From assembly GCA_031291055.1 (NCBI GenBank), contig JARLJU010000087.1, positions 1-40,943 on the forward strand: 40,943 bases of DNA. Direction: 5' to 3'. Of this stretch, positions 26,159 through 33,573 are shown one piece after another. The stretch is from Rudaea sp. (GTDB lineage: Bacteria; Pseudomonadota; Gammaproteobacteria; Xanthomonadales; Rhodanobacteraceae). A model generated the notes under the pieces. It saw only the letters and a program-made list of their open reading frames with translations, did no database searches and was not told the DNA's origin. Made by a program: the position numbers and the translations under genes. The number at the start of each line of letters is the position of its first letter. The stretch's first letter is position 1.

Positions 26159-26211
26159 TACGAAAATGCTCGTTGACAGTGCCTGTAGCGGAATATACGA
26201 TGGCTTACGTA
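26159..26211 (+). promoter_or_regulatory. Promoter module of the first tandem paralog (copy A)
   Basis: TTGACA (26173-26178) is followed, 15 bases on, by TATACG (17 bases if the -10 is read as TACGAT). TACGTA lies just downstream. The 53-bp block matches 26963-27015 at 42 positions with no gaps, including all promoter elements. It lies 35 bases upstream of the ATG at 26247. Confidence 0.7.
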
Positions 26212-26246
26212 GAGTAATCTCTAAACAAGCCGAAGAGAGGAAGTTC

Positions 26247-26735
26247 ATGAAAAAGCATCTCGTATTTGTCGCGGCGATGATCATGCTGCCCACTGTTTAT
26301 GCGGCCGGCAGCCACGATCAGGTCACCGAGAAACCGCTGGTCGGGGAAACCCTGGATTCCTTCAATCAGGAATCGGCCAGGATCCGCGAGCAGATGCAGC
26401 CTGGCGGCGTGTACGGGTTCATGAAATCGTCGGACAAGGATCGCGTGGAAAGGCGGCTGGGCGATATGCAAAAGCTGCTGCAGGATCACGCAACCGGAAG
26501 CGATCTGCCACGCGCCGACAAGGTGGCGCTGGTAAACGCCCAGGAAGAAGTCAACGGTATCCTTCGCCACAACGACGCGAATCGCATGGTGTGCGAAAGC
26601 CGCGCGCCGGTTGGATCGCATATCCCGGTGACGACGTGCCGCACGTATGGTGAGATCGAGAACCAGCGCCGCGCGTCATTGAACCAGCTGAACGATTTGA
26701 ACAATCAATCCCGTCTCAACCCGCATGGCAACTAG
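26247..26735 (+). CDS. Exported protein of unknown function, tandem paralog 1
   Basis: A 162-residue protein with a signal peptide (MKKHLVFVAAMIMLPTVYA) and a soluble, helical, charged mature part. It shares long blocks with the gene at 27532: QMQPGGVYGFMKSSDKDRVE, RLGDMQKLLQDHA, LPRADKVALVNAQEEVNGIL, RHNDANRMVCESRAPVGSHI and PVTTCRTYGEIE. Two conserved cysteines in VCESRAPVGSHIPVTTC probably form a disulfide; this C-terminal motif recurs in exported proteins of this lineage. AGAGAGGAAG gives a strong ribosome site before ATG 26247. I do not recognise a function. It has its own promoter, duplicated upstream of the neighbouring pseudogene. Confidence 0.85.
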   Translation: MKKHLVFVAAMIMLPTVYAAGSHDQVTEKPLVGETLDSFNQESARIREQMQPGGVYGFMKSSDKDRVERRLGDMQKLLQDHATGSDLPRADKVALVNAQEEVNGILRHNDANRMVCESRAPVGSHIPVTTCRTYGEIENQRRASLNQLNDLNNQSRLNPHGN

Positions 26736-26962
26736 AGACTGAGGAACCGTTTATCTTATTGGCCGGCGATCGATTTACCGGCCGATGAAGGTGCGATGCG
26801 CTGCGTGCAATGCGCAGCGCCACCGAGATTGTCACAGGCGTGGTTGCGTTCATGTCGGCCACGGCAGACAGAGTGCAGTGACACGCCGCTCCACGGTGGT
26901 TGACGACACGCCATCGGCCTTCATTGCGCGCCGAGCGGCGATGATATTTGCCGTGCACTAAG
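26736..26962. other. Non-coding spacer with two hairpins
   Basis: This 227-bp stretch has no plausible gene. It holds GGCCGG-11-CCGGCC (26761-26783) and GCGCTGCG-7-CGCAGCGC (26798-26820), either of which could terminate paralog 1. Neither is followed by a U-tract. With the promoter copy to 27015 and the leader to 27046, the gap between coding regions is 311 bp. Confidence 0.55.
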
Positions 26963-27015
26963 TACGAAAATGTTCGTTGACATTGCCTTTGCCCCGATAT
27001 ACGATGATCTACGTA
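26963..27015 (+). promoter_or_regulatory. Promoter module of the middle paralog (copy B)
   Basis: TTGACA (26977-26982), 15 bases, TATACG (26998-27003), then TACGTA at 27010-27015: the same spacing and order as the block at 26159-26211. It lies 31 bases upstream of the pseudogene start. As paralog 3 has no comparable promoter, copy B may drive it. Confidence 0.68.
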
Positions 27016-27046
27016 CTAAATACATCGTACATTCCGGAGAGACGTC

Positions 27047-27384
27047 ATGCCAAGGCATTTTCTTCTCTATGTGGTCATCCTGCTGTGCTGCATCTCCGCG
27101 TAGGCACAGGAAGGCAAAACCGACAAGGATGGCGTCGTCGAAAAGCAAAGCACGGGGTCGGTGGATGCGATGAATCACGACTCGCGCATCCAGTTTTTCA
27201 ATATCCAGGAAGAAGTCAGCGGTGTCCTCAAGCACAACGACAGCAATCGCCTTGTGTGTGCGAAAGCCACGCGCCTATCGGCTCGAATATCCTGAGAACG
27301 GTATGCCACACCCATGGCCAGATCCAAGCCACGGCACGCAATACCAAGCAAGGCCTGCAGGAATTCGATCATTCGCGGCTTTGA
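27047..27384 (+). pseudogene. Degenerate middle paralog of the exported-protein family
   Basis: GGAGAG and ATG 27047 begin a signal peptide (MPRHFLLYVVILLCCISA), but codon 19 is TAG (27101-27103), exactly where the mature part would begin. The frame continues AQEGKTDKDGVVEKQSTGS and later NIQEEVSGVLKHNDSNRLVC, matching its neighbours. A 2-base excess within a GTGTGTG run near 27255 then shifts the frame; the family end continues in another frame as ESHAPIGSNILRTVCHTHGQ. The central QMQPGG...RLGDMQ region is missing. Stop, deletion and frameshift together make a functional protein unlikely. Promoter and ribosome site look intact. Confidence 0.85.
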
Positions 27385-27531
27385 AACAGCGGCAATCCGA
27401 CGTCCCCATGTTTGCCGGTGTTCAATTCCAAGCACTGAAAAATTCAGCCGCGGGTAGAGCAGGCAACGCCGTCGCCGTCGGCGCAAGCATTTCCAGCAAT
27501 TTTGAATCCACAGATCAAGGAGTTTATTTAC

Positions 27532-28017
27532 ATGTACATGCAAAAAACGCTTCTTATCGCTGTAGCATTTTGCGCAGCCCACACTGCTTTTGCTGGCGAG
27601 AGCAAGGTTGTCGAAAGACCCTTGATCGCGGAAACCTTGAGCGGCTTCACCGCTGAGGCCGCAAAAATCCACGACCAGATGCAACCGGGCGGTGCGTACG
27701 CGCTGATCAAGCCGGCCGACAAGGCGCGCGTGGAGTCGCGCCTCGGCGACATGCAGAGGCTCCTGCAGAATCATGCTTCGGAATCCGACCTGCCGCGCGC
27801 CGACAAGCTGAATCTGGCGAATGCACAGGAAGAGGTGAACGGCATTCTCCGCCACAACGACAGCAACCGCCTGGTATGCGAGAGTCGCGCGCCAGTGGGC
27901 TCGCATATTCCGGTGACGACGTGTCGGACATTTGGCGAGATAGAACAACAACGGCACTCGGATACCAAGGCGATCGGGGACTTGGATCGCAGCCGTGTGG
28001 CCCCTCCCGGTCATTGA
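27532..28017 (+). CDS. Exported protein of unknown function, tandem paralog 3
   Basis: A 161-residue paralog of the protein at 26247. The signal peptide (MYMQKTLLIAVAFCAAHTAFA) precedes a mature helical part sharing QMQPGGAYALIKPADKARVE, RLGDMQRLLQNHASESDLPR, NAQEEVNGILRHNDSNRLVC and RAPVGSHIPVTTCRTFGEIE with paralog 1. The two conserved cysteines are retained. AAGGAG lies 9 bases before ATG 27532; ATG 27538 is a minor alternative. No TTGACA/TATACG module lies in the 147 bases after the pseudogene, so it may be transcribed from the pseudogene's promoter. Function unknown; periplasmic location inferred. Confidence 0.85.
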   Translation: MYMQKTLLIAVAFCAAHTAFAGESKVVERPLIAETLSGFTAEAAKIHDQMQPGGAYALIKPADKARVESRLGDMQRLLQNHASESDLPRADKLNLANAQEEVNGILRHNDSNRLVCESRAPVGSHIPVTTCRTFGEIEQQRHSDTKAIGDLDRSRVAPPGH

Positions 28018-28107
28018 TGTGATCCGGCGCGGTCGGTGCGCTGGCTTGTGTCTACCGCGCTGTTGCGGCAGGATATACGAAGTAATTCGTTGCCATAGGG
28101 AGTTGCA

Positions 28108-28509
28108 ATGAGTCCGCGTCGTTCAGCTGAAGTCATCTGGCCCACCGATGCCGAGCTAAATATCCTGCAGATATTGTGGGAACACGGCTCTTGCACGGTG
28201 CGGGAAGTGCATGAAGCCCTTTACGGCAGCGACGGAGCGGGCTACACCACCGCGCTGAAGCTGATGCAGATCATGCACAGCAAGGGCCTGGTCGATCGCG
28301 ATGATTCGCAACGTGCGCATGTCTATCGCCCTGCGATAAGTCGGCAACGGACGCAGAAGCGCTTCCTGACCGACATGGTGCAAAGGCTGTTCAACGGTTC
28401 GCCTTCGCAAATGGTGCTGCACGCTCTTGGCAACCACCCTGGCACATCCCGCGAAGAACTCAGGGAAATCCGGGCGCTGCTGAACAAGATCGAGTCTGAA
28501 GGGGGTTGA
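28108..28509 (+). CDS. BlaI/MecI/CopY family transcriptional repressor
   Basis: A 133-residue winged-helix repressor. The hallmark WPTDAELNILQILWEHGSCTV leads into VREVHEAL and the recognition region GYTTALKLMQIMHSKGLVDR. The C-terminal helices (KRFLTDMVQRLFNGSPSQMV) form the dimer region. GGGAG lies 5 bases before ATG 28108. It is directly upstream of an M56 peptidase gene (2-base gap), the classic sensor-repressor arrangement in which the peptidase relieves repression. GATATACGAAGTA at 28072-28084, in its own leader, resembles the -10 region of the paralog promoters, so they may share control; that is inference. Confidence 0.92.
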   Translation: MSPRRSAEVIWPTDAELNILQILWEHGSCTVREVHEALYGSDGAGYTTALKLMQIMHSKGLVDRDDSQRAHVYRPAISRQRTQKRFLTDMVQRLFNGSPSQMVLHALGNHPGTSREELREIRALLNKIESEGG

Positions 28510-28511
28510 CG

Positions 28512-30179
28512 ATGGCGTTTTCGCAGACATTCATTGCCGGCGTGGACGCGCTCGGCGCCGTGCTCCTGCATTTCCTCTGGCAGGGAGCGGCCTTGGGTTT
28601 GATCTATCTGCTGCTGCGGCCGCTGTGTCCGAGTGTCGGCGCACGCTATCGGCTGGGTATGGGCATGCTGATGGCGCTCGCGCTGTGTCCCCTGCTGACG
28701 ACCTTCTATGTGTGGCCTGCCAGCGACGCCGACATGGCGTTGGCATCGCGGATCCTTCCGCAGGTGCTGACTGGCTCGATCGCGGCCGTGGCCGCAGATG
28801 CACAGTCGACTTTGAACCTGCGTGAATTTCTGCCGTGGCTGGTGGCGGGGTGGATTGTCGGTGTCGTCGCGATCGCCTTGCGTTCATTGTGGCACTGGCG
28901 CCGGCTGGCGCGGCTGGTGCGCTATGCGGCGATACCGCTGCCACAGTGGGAAGCGAAATTGACGCAGCTGTGCCGACGCTTCGGTCTGCTGCGTCCGGTA
29001 CGGTTGCTTGCCTCGGCCCGCATTGCCACGCCGATGCTGATCGGCTTGATCAAGCCTGTCATTCTGCTGCCGTTGAGCATGCTCAGCGGATTCAGTGCGC
29101 ACCAGATCGAACTCATCCTCGCGCATGAACTCGGCCACGTACGACGCTGGGACTATCTTGCCAATCTGGTGCAAGTGGTGATTGAAACCGTGCTGTTCTA
29201 TCACCCGGTGGTGCACTGGATTTCACGCGACGTGCGCAATGCGCGCGAGAGCTGCTGCGACGACCTCGTCTTGGATCTGGCGAAAGGCAACCCGATCACC
29301 TACGCGCGTGCGCTGGCAGATCTGGAAGAATTGCGTCACGATCTGGATGTCGTGGCGCCGGCGCTTGGCGCCAGCGGCGGCATCCTGCTCGCACGCATTC
29401 GCCGCATCGTTGGTGCCGAAGCGCAGGATCCGCTGCCACGCAACAACGCGTGGCCGGTATTGCTGGTCGCGGCTGCCGTGGCGTGTCTTGCCGTTCGCCC
29501 GCAACACGCTGTTCCCGATCTGACTGCGACGCTGGCGAACGCGCCGGTGCAGAGTCTGGCGCTCATCAGCGGCAACCCGCAGCTCGCCGGTAGCGCCATC
29601 AAACCGGCCCTGGTTGTCGCCGTGCCGCCCAGGGCGACCGCAGACCCCAAGGCCACGCCGGTTGCGGCCGTCATCGCGGCGGCGGAGGAGACCGGCGCCA
29701 CGGTTCCGGTGAAGATCGAGCGTCTGCATATCGACAAAGTGCTGATTGCCGGTAACGCGGTCGTTCACGACATTGCTTCGAACCGGGCGCTTCCTGTCGC
29801 GGCGGATTTGTCTGCCGCAATCGATCCAGTGCCGGCCGTCGCCGCTGCCGAGCTGCCAACCCGTCTGCATGTGGTGCCGCCGGTCTATCCACCGCGAGCG
29901 ATGGCCGCCCGCGTCGAAGGCAATGTGGAGCTGGAATACAGCATCGCTGCAGACGGCACCGTGCGCGACATGCAAGTACTGCACGCCCAGCCCAAGGGTG
30001 TCTTTGATGCGGCCGCGCAAGCTGCCTTGAGCCAGTGGCGCTTCGTGCAGTCCGCACCGGCGGCTACGAATCTGCGTTACCGGCAGAATTTCGCCTTCAC
30101 TTTGACTCCGGGCAGCGCAAGCAAGCAGAGGTGCCAACAGGTCATCGGTTCGCTGATCTGCCGTTACCTTGAAGAATGA
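28512..30179 (+). CDS. M56 family membrane metallopeptidase with TonB C-terminal domain
   Basis: A 555-residue inner-membrane protein combining a BlaR1/MecR1-type M56 zinc peptidase with a TonB-like C-terminal domain in place of a penicillin-binding sensor. N-terminal TM helices (about 10-70 and 108-128) precede the catalytic HELGH (205-209) in LILAHELGHVRRWDYLANLV, with downstream RNARESCCDDLVLDLA supplying the Glu ligand. A fourth TM (about 310-330) leads to a periplasmic linker and the TonB fold (about 455-525) with PPVYPPRAMAARVEGNVELE and DAAAQAALSQWRF. Two late cysteines (QRCQQVIGSLICRY) may pair. It starts 2 bases after the repressor stop. Signal sensed: unknown. Confidence 0.92.
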   Translation: MAFSQTFIAGVDALGAVLLHFLWQGAALGLIYLLLRPLCPSVGARYRLGMGMLMALALCPLLTTFYVWPASDADMALASRILPQVLTGSIAAVAADAQSTLNLREFLPWLVAGWIVGVVAIALRSLWHWRRLARLVRYAAIPLPQWEAKLTQLCRRFGLLRPVRLLASARIATPMLIGLIKPVILLPLSMLSGFSAHQIELILAHELGHVRRWDYLANLVQVVIETVLFYHPVVHWISRDVRNARESCCDDLVLDLAKGNPITYARALADLEELRHDLDVVAPALGASGGILLARIRRIVGAEAQDPLPRNNAWPVLLVAAAVACLAVRPQHAVPDLTATLANAPVQSLALISGNPQLAGSAIKPALVVAVPPRATADPKATPVAAVIAAAEETGATVPVKIERLHIDKVLIAGNAVVHDIASNRALPVAADLSAAIDPVPAVAAAELPTRLHVVPPVYPPRAMAARVEGNVELEYSIAADGTVRDMQVLHAQPKGVFDAAAQAALSQWRFVQSAPAATNLRYRQNFAFTLTPGSASKQRCQQVIGSLICRYLEE

Positions 30180-30484
30180 AAACCACGGCGTCGCAAGCAG
30201 CTGCCTGTTAACGAAAGCGCGAGACACGCTTAACACGAATTTAATCGCGTGCCGCCTAGTATCGGCCCCACTGTAAGTTCTGCTCGACACTCCTAAGTCA
30301 GGTCAGGTGGTAGGCAGATTACGGTAATCGGGGCAGTAGCTTTAGGCCCAAGCGAGGTGTGTTCCCCCAATGACACCTCCTTGGGCCTTTTTCTTTTTTA
30401 CAACCCCCTTTGTGGTGTCCGCGGGAACTTGACCGGTCGTGCGCGATCAAGCATTCCTGCCTCCACGCGAGTAAGCTTCCCCTC
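30180..30484 (+). other. Intergenic region with possible small RNA
   Basis: This 305-bp stretch between the M56 gene and the response regulator has no plausible gene. It contains a TAGTAT -10-like hexamer (30257-30262), with TTAACA 21 bases upstream (poor spacing), a GATTAC-G-GTAATC inverted repeat near 30318-30330, and the strong terminator at 30344-30399. The terminator lies 165 bases after the M56 stop, long for a simple 3' end, so a short transcript of about 130 bases starting near 30268 is possible. The stretch after 30400 is the regulator's leader. Confidence 0.4.
30344..30399 (+). terminator. Strong rho-independent terminator
   Basis: AGGCCCAAG-C-GAGGTGT pairs fully with ACACCTCCTTGGGCCT, leaving one bulged C, a 12-base loop and 16 bp of stem. 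It is followed by TTTTCTTTTTT. It ends transcription from the M56 gene or from a small RNA, and insulates the regulator downstream. Confidence 0.92.
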
Positions 30485-31174
30485 ATGCGAATTCTGGTAA
30501 TCGAAGACAATAGCGATATCGCCGCGAACATCGGCGACTACCTCGAAGACAAGGGCCACGTCGTGGATTTCGCCGGTGACGGCGTGACGGGGCTGCATCT
30601 GGCCGTGGTCCACGACTTCGATGCGATCGTGCTCGATCTCACCCTGCCCGGCATGGATGGCCTGGAGCTGTGCCGCAAGTTGCGCCAGGAAGCCCGCCGG
30701 CAGACGCCGGTGCTGATGCTCACGGCGCGCGACGCGCTCGACCAGAAGCTGACCGGTTTCGATTCCGGCGCCGACGACTACATGGTCAAGCCTTTCGCAC
30801 TCCAGGAACTCGAAGCGCGTTTGTCAGTGCTTGCGCGCCGCGGCAAAGGTGTACAAAGTCGCGTTTTGCAATTGGCCGATCTCACCTACAACCTCGATAC
30901 GCTCGTGGTCACCCGGGGCGGCAAGTCGATTCAGCTCAATCCGATCGGCTTGAAACTGCTGCAGCACCTGATGGAATCGAGTCCCTCCGTGGTCACGCGC
31001 CAGGATCTGGAAACCAGGGTCTGGGGCGAGGAATTGCCGGACAGCGATTCCCTGCGCGTGCACATCCACGGCCTGCGTGCGGCGATCGACAAGCCGTTCG
31101 GCAACCCGCTGATCCAGACCCGTCACGGCATCGGCTACCGCATGGTCGATCTCGTCGACGAGGCGCCGGTCTAG
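30485..31174 (+). CDS. OmpR/PhoB-type response regulator
   Basis: A 229-residue DNA-binding response regulator. The receiver has the acidic pair in IEDNSD, phospho-acceptor Asp51 in AIVLDLTLPGMDGLELC, conserved Thr in MLTARD and Lys in YMVKPFALQE. A winged-helix output domain follows with QLNPIGLKLLQHLMES, VVTRQDLETRVWGEELPDSD and LIQTRHGIGYRM. It is followed 19 bases on by its sensor kinase. Similar pairs in Xanthomonas include ColR/ColS and RaxR/RaxH types; I cannot tell which, so no symbol is given. Target genes unknown. Confidence 0.95.
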   Translation: MRILVIEDNSDIAANIGDYLEDKGHVVDFAGDGVTGLHLAVVHDFDAIVLDLTLPGMDGLELCRKLRQEARRQTPVLMLTARDALDQKLTGFDSGADDYMVKPFALQELEARLSVLARRGKGVQSRVLQLADLTYNLDTLVVTRGGKSIQLNPIGLKLLQHLMESSPSVVTRQDLETRVWGEELPDSDSLRVHIHGLRAAIDKPFGNPLIQTRHGIGYRMVDLVDEAPV

Positions 31175-31193
31175 CTGCCGCCGACGCTTGTCG

Positions 31194-32507
31194 ATGGCCC
31201 GAATCCAGTATCGGCGCAGGCTCCGCAGCCGCATCATCATTTCGTTTGCGTTGTTCGGGCTTGCGCTCACGGCGTTGTTCGCCGCAGCGACAATCTACAT
31301 GCGCGCGCGGCTCGAAGATCAGCTGATCAACAATGCGCTGGAACGCGAAGTCAGGAATTTTGTCGATTTCAAGCGCGAGCACCCGGACCCGGATGCGCGC
31401 TGGGGCATGACGGTTTATTTCGCCGACATCTACGGGGCGAGCAAATTCGCGAATGTTCCTTTTGCCTGGCAACGATACGACACCGGCGTCTACGATATCG
31501 AGCAGCCCGGCGACGAGGGAAAAATCCGCCCCTACAAGCTCGCGGTTTTCAAGGATGCCGACTACTGGGCGTTTCTGCGCTTCGACCAGAGCACGCAGAA
31601 ACTTGGTGAACGCCAATTGCTCACGGGCTTGATCGGCGCCGTTCTCGCATTCGCGGTTCTGTCGCTATTGATGGGCCGTTGGCTGTCGGCGCGAGTCATG
31701 AGCCCGGTCGCGGACCTTGCCGCGCGCGTACAGGCGATGAGCAAGACTGGCAAGCCCGAGCCGCTGGCGCCGCATTTCGCCAACGACGAGGTCGGCCAGC
31801 TTGCGGCGGCGCTGGACGACTACGCGCGCAAGCTTACCGCGCTGGTCGAACGCGACCGCGAGTTCAACGCCGACGTCAGCCATGAGTTGCGCACGCCGCT
31901 GGCCGTAATCGCTACAACGACGGAATTGATGCTGGGCTCGGAAAATATTCCCGACAAGGTGCGTGAGCGGCTCAAGCGCATCGAGCGCGCCTCGCGCCAG
32001 TCGACGGAACTGACCAATGCGCTGCTGCTGTTGTCGCGCAGCGAGCGCAGCGCACCGGTGGATGGCGAGACTACGGACGTGGCCAAGGTCGTCGAGCAGG
32101 TGATCGATGTCTATCGCTCGCACCTGGGGCGCAAGCCGGTCGATGTGAAAGTTTCGGTCACGCGGCCGATCGAGGTCGTTGCGCCTTCCTCCGTGGTCGC
32201 GGTTGCGCTCGGCAACCTGATCGGCAACGCGTTCAAGTACACGCCGCATGGCGAAGTCAACATCAACATCGGCGCCGAGCCCGGCACGGTGACGGTCGAG
32301 GATTCCGGTCCCGGGATCAAGGCCGAAGACGCGGAAAAACTGTTCGAACGCGGGATCCGCGGCGAGGGTGCGACCGGCAAGGGCGCGGGACTGGGCCTGG
32401 CCATCGTGCGCCGCCTGTGTGAACTCTACGACTGGCGCGTCTCGCTCGCGCCGCGTCCGCAGGGCGGTGCGGTGGCGACGCTGGATTTCCGTCTGCGCGA
32501 CGTCTGA
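31194..32507 (+). CDS. Sensor histidine kinase
   Basis: A 437-residue inner-membrane kinase, partner of the upstream regulator. TM1 (about 12-35) and TM2 (about 143-163) flank a periplasmic sensor of about 105 residues with no recognisable ligand fold. A HAMP-like linker (LSARVMSPVADLAARVQAMS) leads to the H-box FNADVSHELRTPLAVI (His near 230). The ATPase domain has the N-box NLIGNAFKYTPHG, G1 VEDSGPGI and G2 GKGAGLGLAIVRRL. I chose ATG 31194; a TTG two codons earlier is possible, and neither has a strong ribosome site. Confidence 0.93.
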   Translation: MARIQYRRRLRSRIIISFALFGLALTALFAAATIYMRARLEDQLINNALEREVRNFVDFKREHPDPDARWGMTVYFADIYGASKFANVPFAWQRYDTGVYDIEQPGDEGKIRPYKLAVFKDADYWAFLRFDQSTQKLGERQLLTGLIGAVLAFAVLSLLMGRWLSARVMSPVADLAARVQAMSKTGKPEPLAPHFANDEVGQLAAALDDYARKLTALVERDREFNADVSHELRTPLAVIATTTELMLGSENIPDKVRERLKRIERASRQSTELTNALLLLSRSERSAPVDGETTDVAKVVEQVIDVYRSHLGRKPVDVKVSVTRPIEVVAPSSVVAVALGNLIGNAFKYTPHGEVNINIGAEPGTVTVEDSGPGIKAEDAEKLFERGIRGEGATGKGAGLGLAIVRRLCELYDWRVSLAPRPQGGAVATLDFRLRDV

Positions 32508-32533
32508 AGCGGTTGCTGATTGTCGGGTCCCGT

Positions 32534-32551
32534 TGCTGGTCATGACCAGCA
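32534..32551. repeat. Perfect 18-bp palindrome between convergent genes
   Basis: TGCTGGTCATGACCAGCA is its own reverse complement. It is nested between TTGTCGG (to 32526) and CCGACAA (from 32564), so a two-part hairpin could form. CCGACAA recurs about 23 bases later. There is no U-tract. It lies between the kinase stop and the ilvE stop and may be a terminator or a protein site. Confidence 0.6.
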
Positions 32552-32597
32552 CGCCAATGCTTAGCCGACAACCAAGAAGCGATAACCGACAACTCCG

Positions 32598-33515
32598 CTA
32601 GACCAACTCCAGCCACCCGTGCGTGTCCGCCGTGGTGCCGTTGAAAAGTCCAAAAAACAACTTTTGCACTTTGTGCGTGACGGCGCCGGGCTTGCCGGCG
32701 CCGACCGGCTTGCCGTCGACCGAGCGGATCGGCGTGATCTCGGCAGCGGTGCCGCACATGAACAATTCGTCGCACAGGTACAGGTATTCGCGCGGGATGT
32801 CGCGCTCGACGACTTCGATTCCGGCGCCGCGCGCGAGCGTGATGATGGAATTGCGGGTGATGCCGTTGAGCAACGCCGCGCTCACCGGCGTCGTGTGCAG
32901 GGCGCCATCGAAAACGAGGAAAAGGTTTTCGCCCGCGCCTTCGCTGAGCAGGCCGGTCGACGCCAGGGCGATGCCCTCGCCGAAGCCCAGGCGCCTCGCC
33001 TCGCGCGCGATCAGCTGGCCCGAAAGATAGTTGCCACCGGCCTTCGCGCCGGTCGGGATCGTGTTTGGCGCAGGCCGCTGCCAGCTCGATACGCAGGCTT
33101 CGATCCCCGCTTCGAGCACGCCGGCACCGAGATACGGCCCCATTTCCCAGGCGGCGACGGCAACGTCGGTCGGCGTATCCGCAGACAGGCCGAAACCGCC
33201 GAGGCCGCGGAAGGCGACGGGGCGCAGATAGGCCCGATCCAGCTTGTTTGCCTTGATCACTTCGCGCGACGCCCGCGCCAGCTCATCGGCCGTGTACGGT
33301 ATCGGCATGTCGTATATTTTTGCAGAATGATACAAACGCTTCAGATGGTCGGAAAGCCGGAAGATGGCCTGCCCGTTCGGCGTTCCGTAACTGCGGATAC
33401 CCTCGAACACCGACGAGCCGTAGTGCAGCGCGTGCGCCATGACGTGTGTCGTGGCTTCCGCCCAGGGCTTGATGGCGCCGTTGTGCCAGATGAATTGCGG
33501 ATACTGCTGCGCCAT
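32598..33515 (-). CDS. ilvE: Branched-chain amino acid aminotransferase IlvE
   Basis: A 305-residue fold-type IV PLP aminotransferase that performs the last step of leucine, isoleucine and valine synthesis. The PLP lysine is Lys158 in NTIPTGAKAGGNYLSGQLI. Other family blocks are HALHYGSSVFEGIRSY, YLRPVAFRGLGGFGLSAD, LLSEGAGENLFLVFDG, GITRNSIITLARGAGIEVVE and LFMCGTAAEITPIRSVDG. It lies 58 bases downstream of modC on the same strand, so it may be read from the molybdate operon, though no functional link is known. Confidence 0.97.
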   Translation of the reverse strand: MAQQYPQFIWHNGAIKPWAEATTHVMAHALHYGSSVFEGIRSYGTPNGQAIFRLSDHLKRLYHSAKIYDMPIPYTADELARASREVIKANKLDRAYLRPVAFRGLGGFGLSADTPTDVAVAAWEMGPYLGAGVLEAGIEACVSSWQRPAPNTIPTGAKAGGNYLSGQLIAREARRLGFGEGIALASTGLLSEGAGENLFLVFDGALHTTPVSAALLNGITRNSIITLARGAGIEVVERDIPREYLYLCDELFMCGTAAEITPIRSVDGKPVGAGKPGAVTHKVQKLFFGLFNGTTADTHGWLELV

Positions 33516-33573
33516 GACCGGTTTCTCCCGCCGAATGATTCAGCGTAGCGGCAGCCGCGCCCATTGGGAAGGG

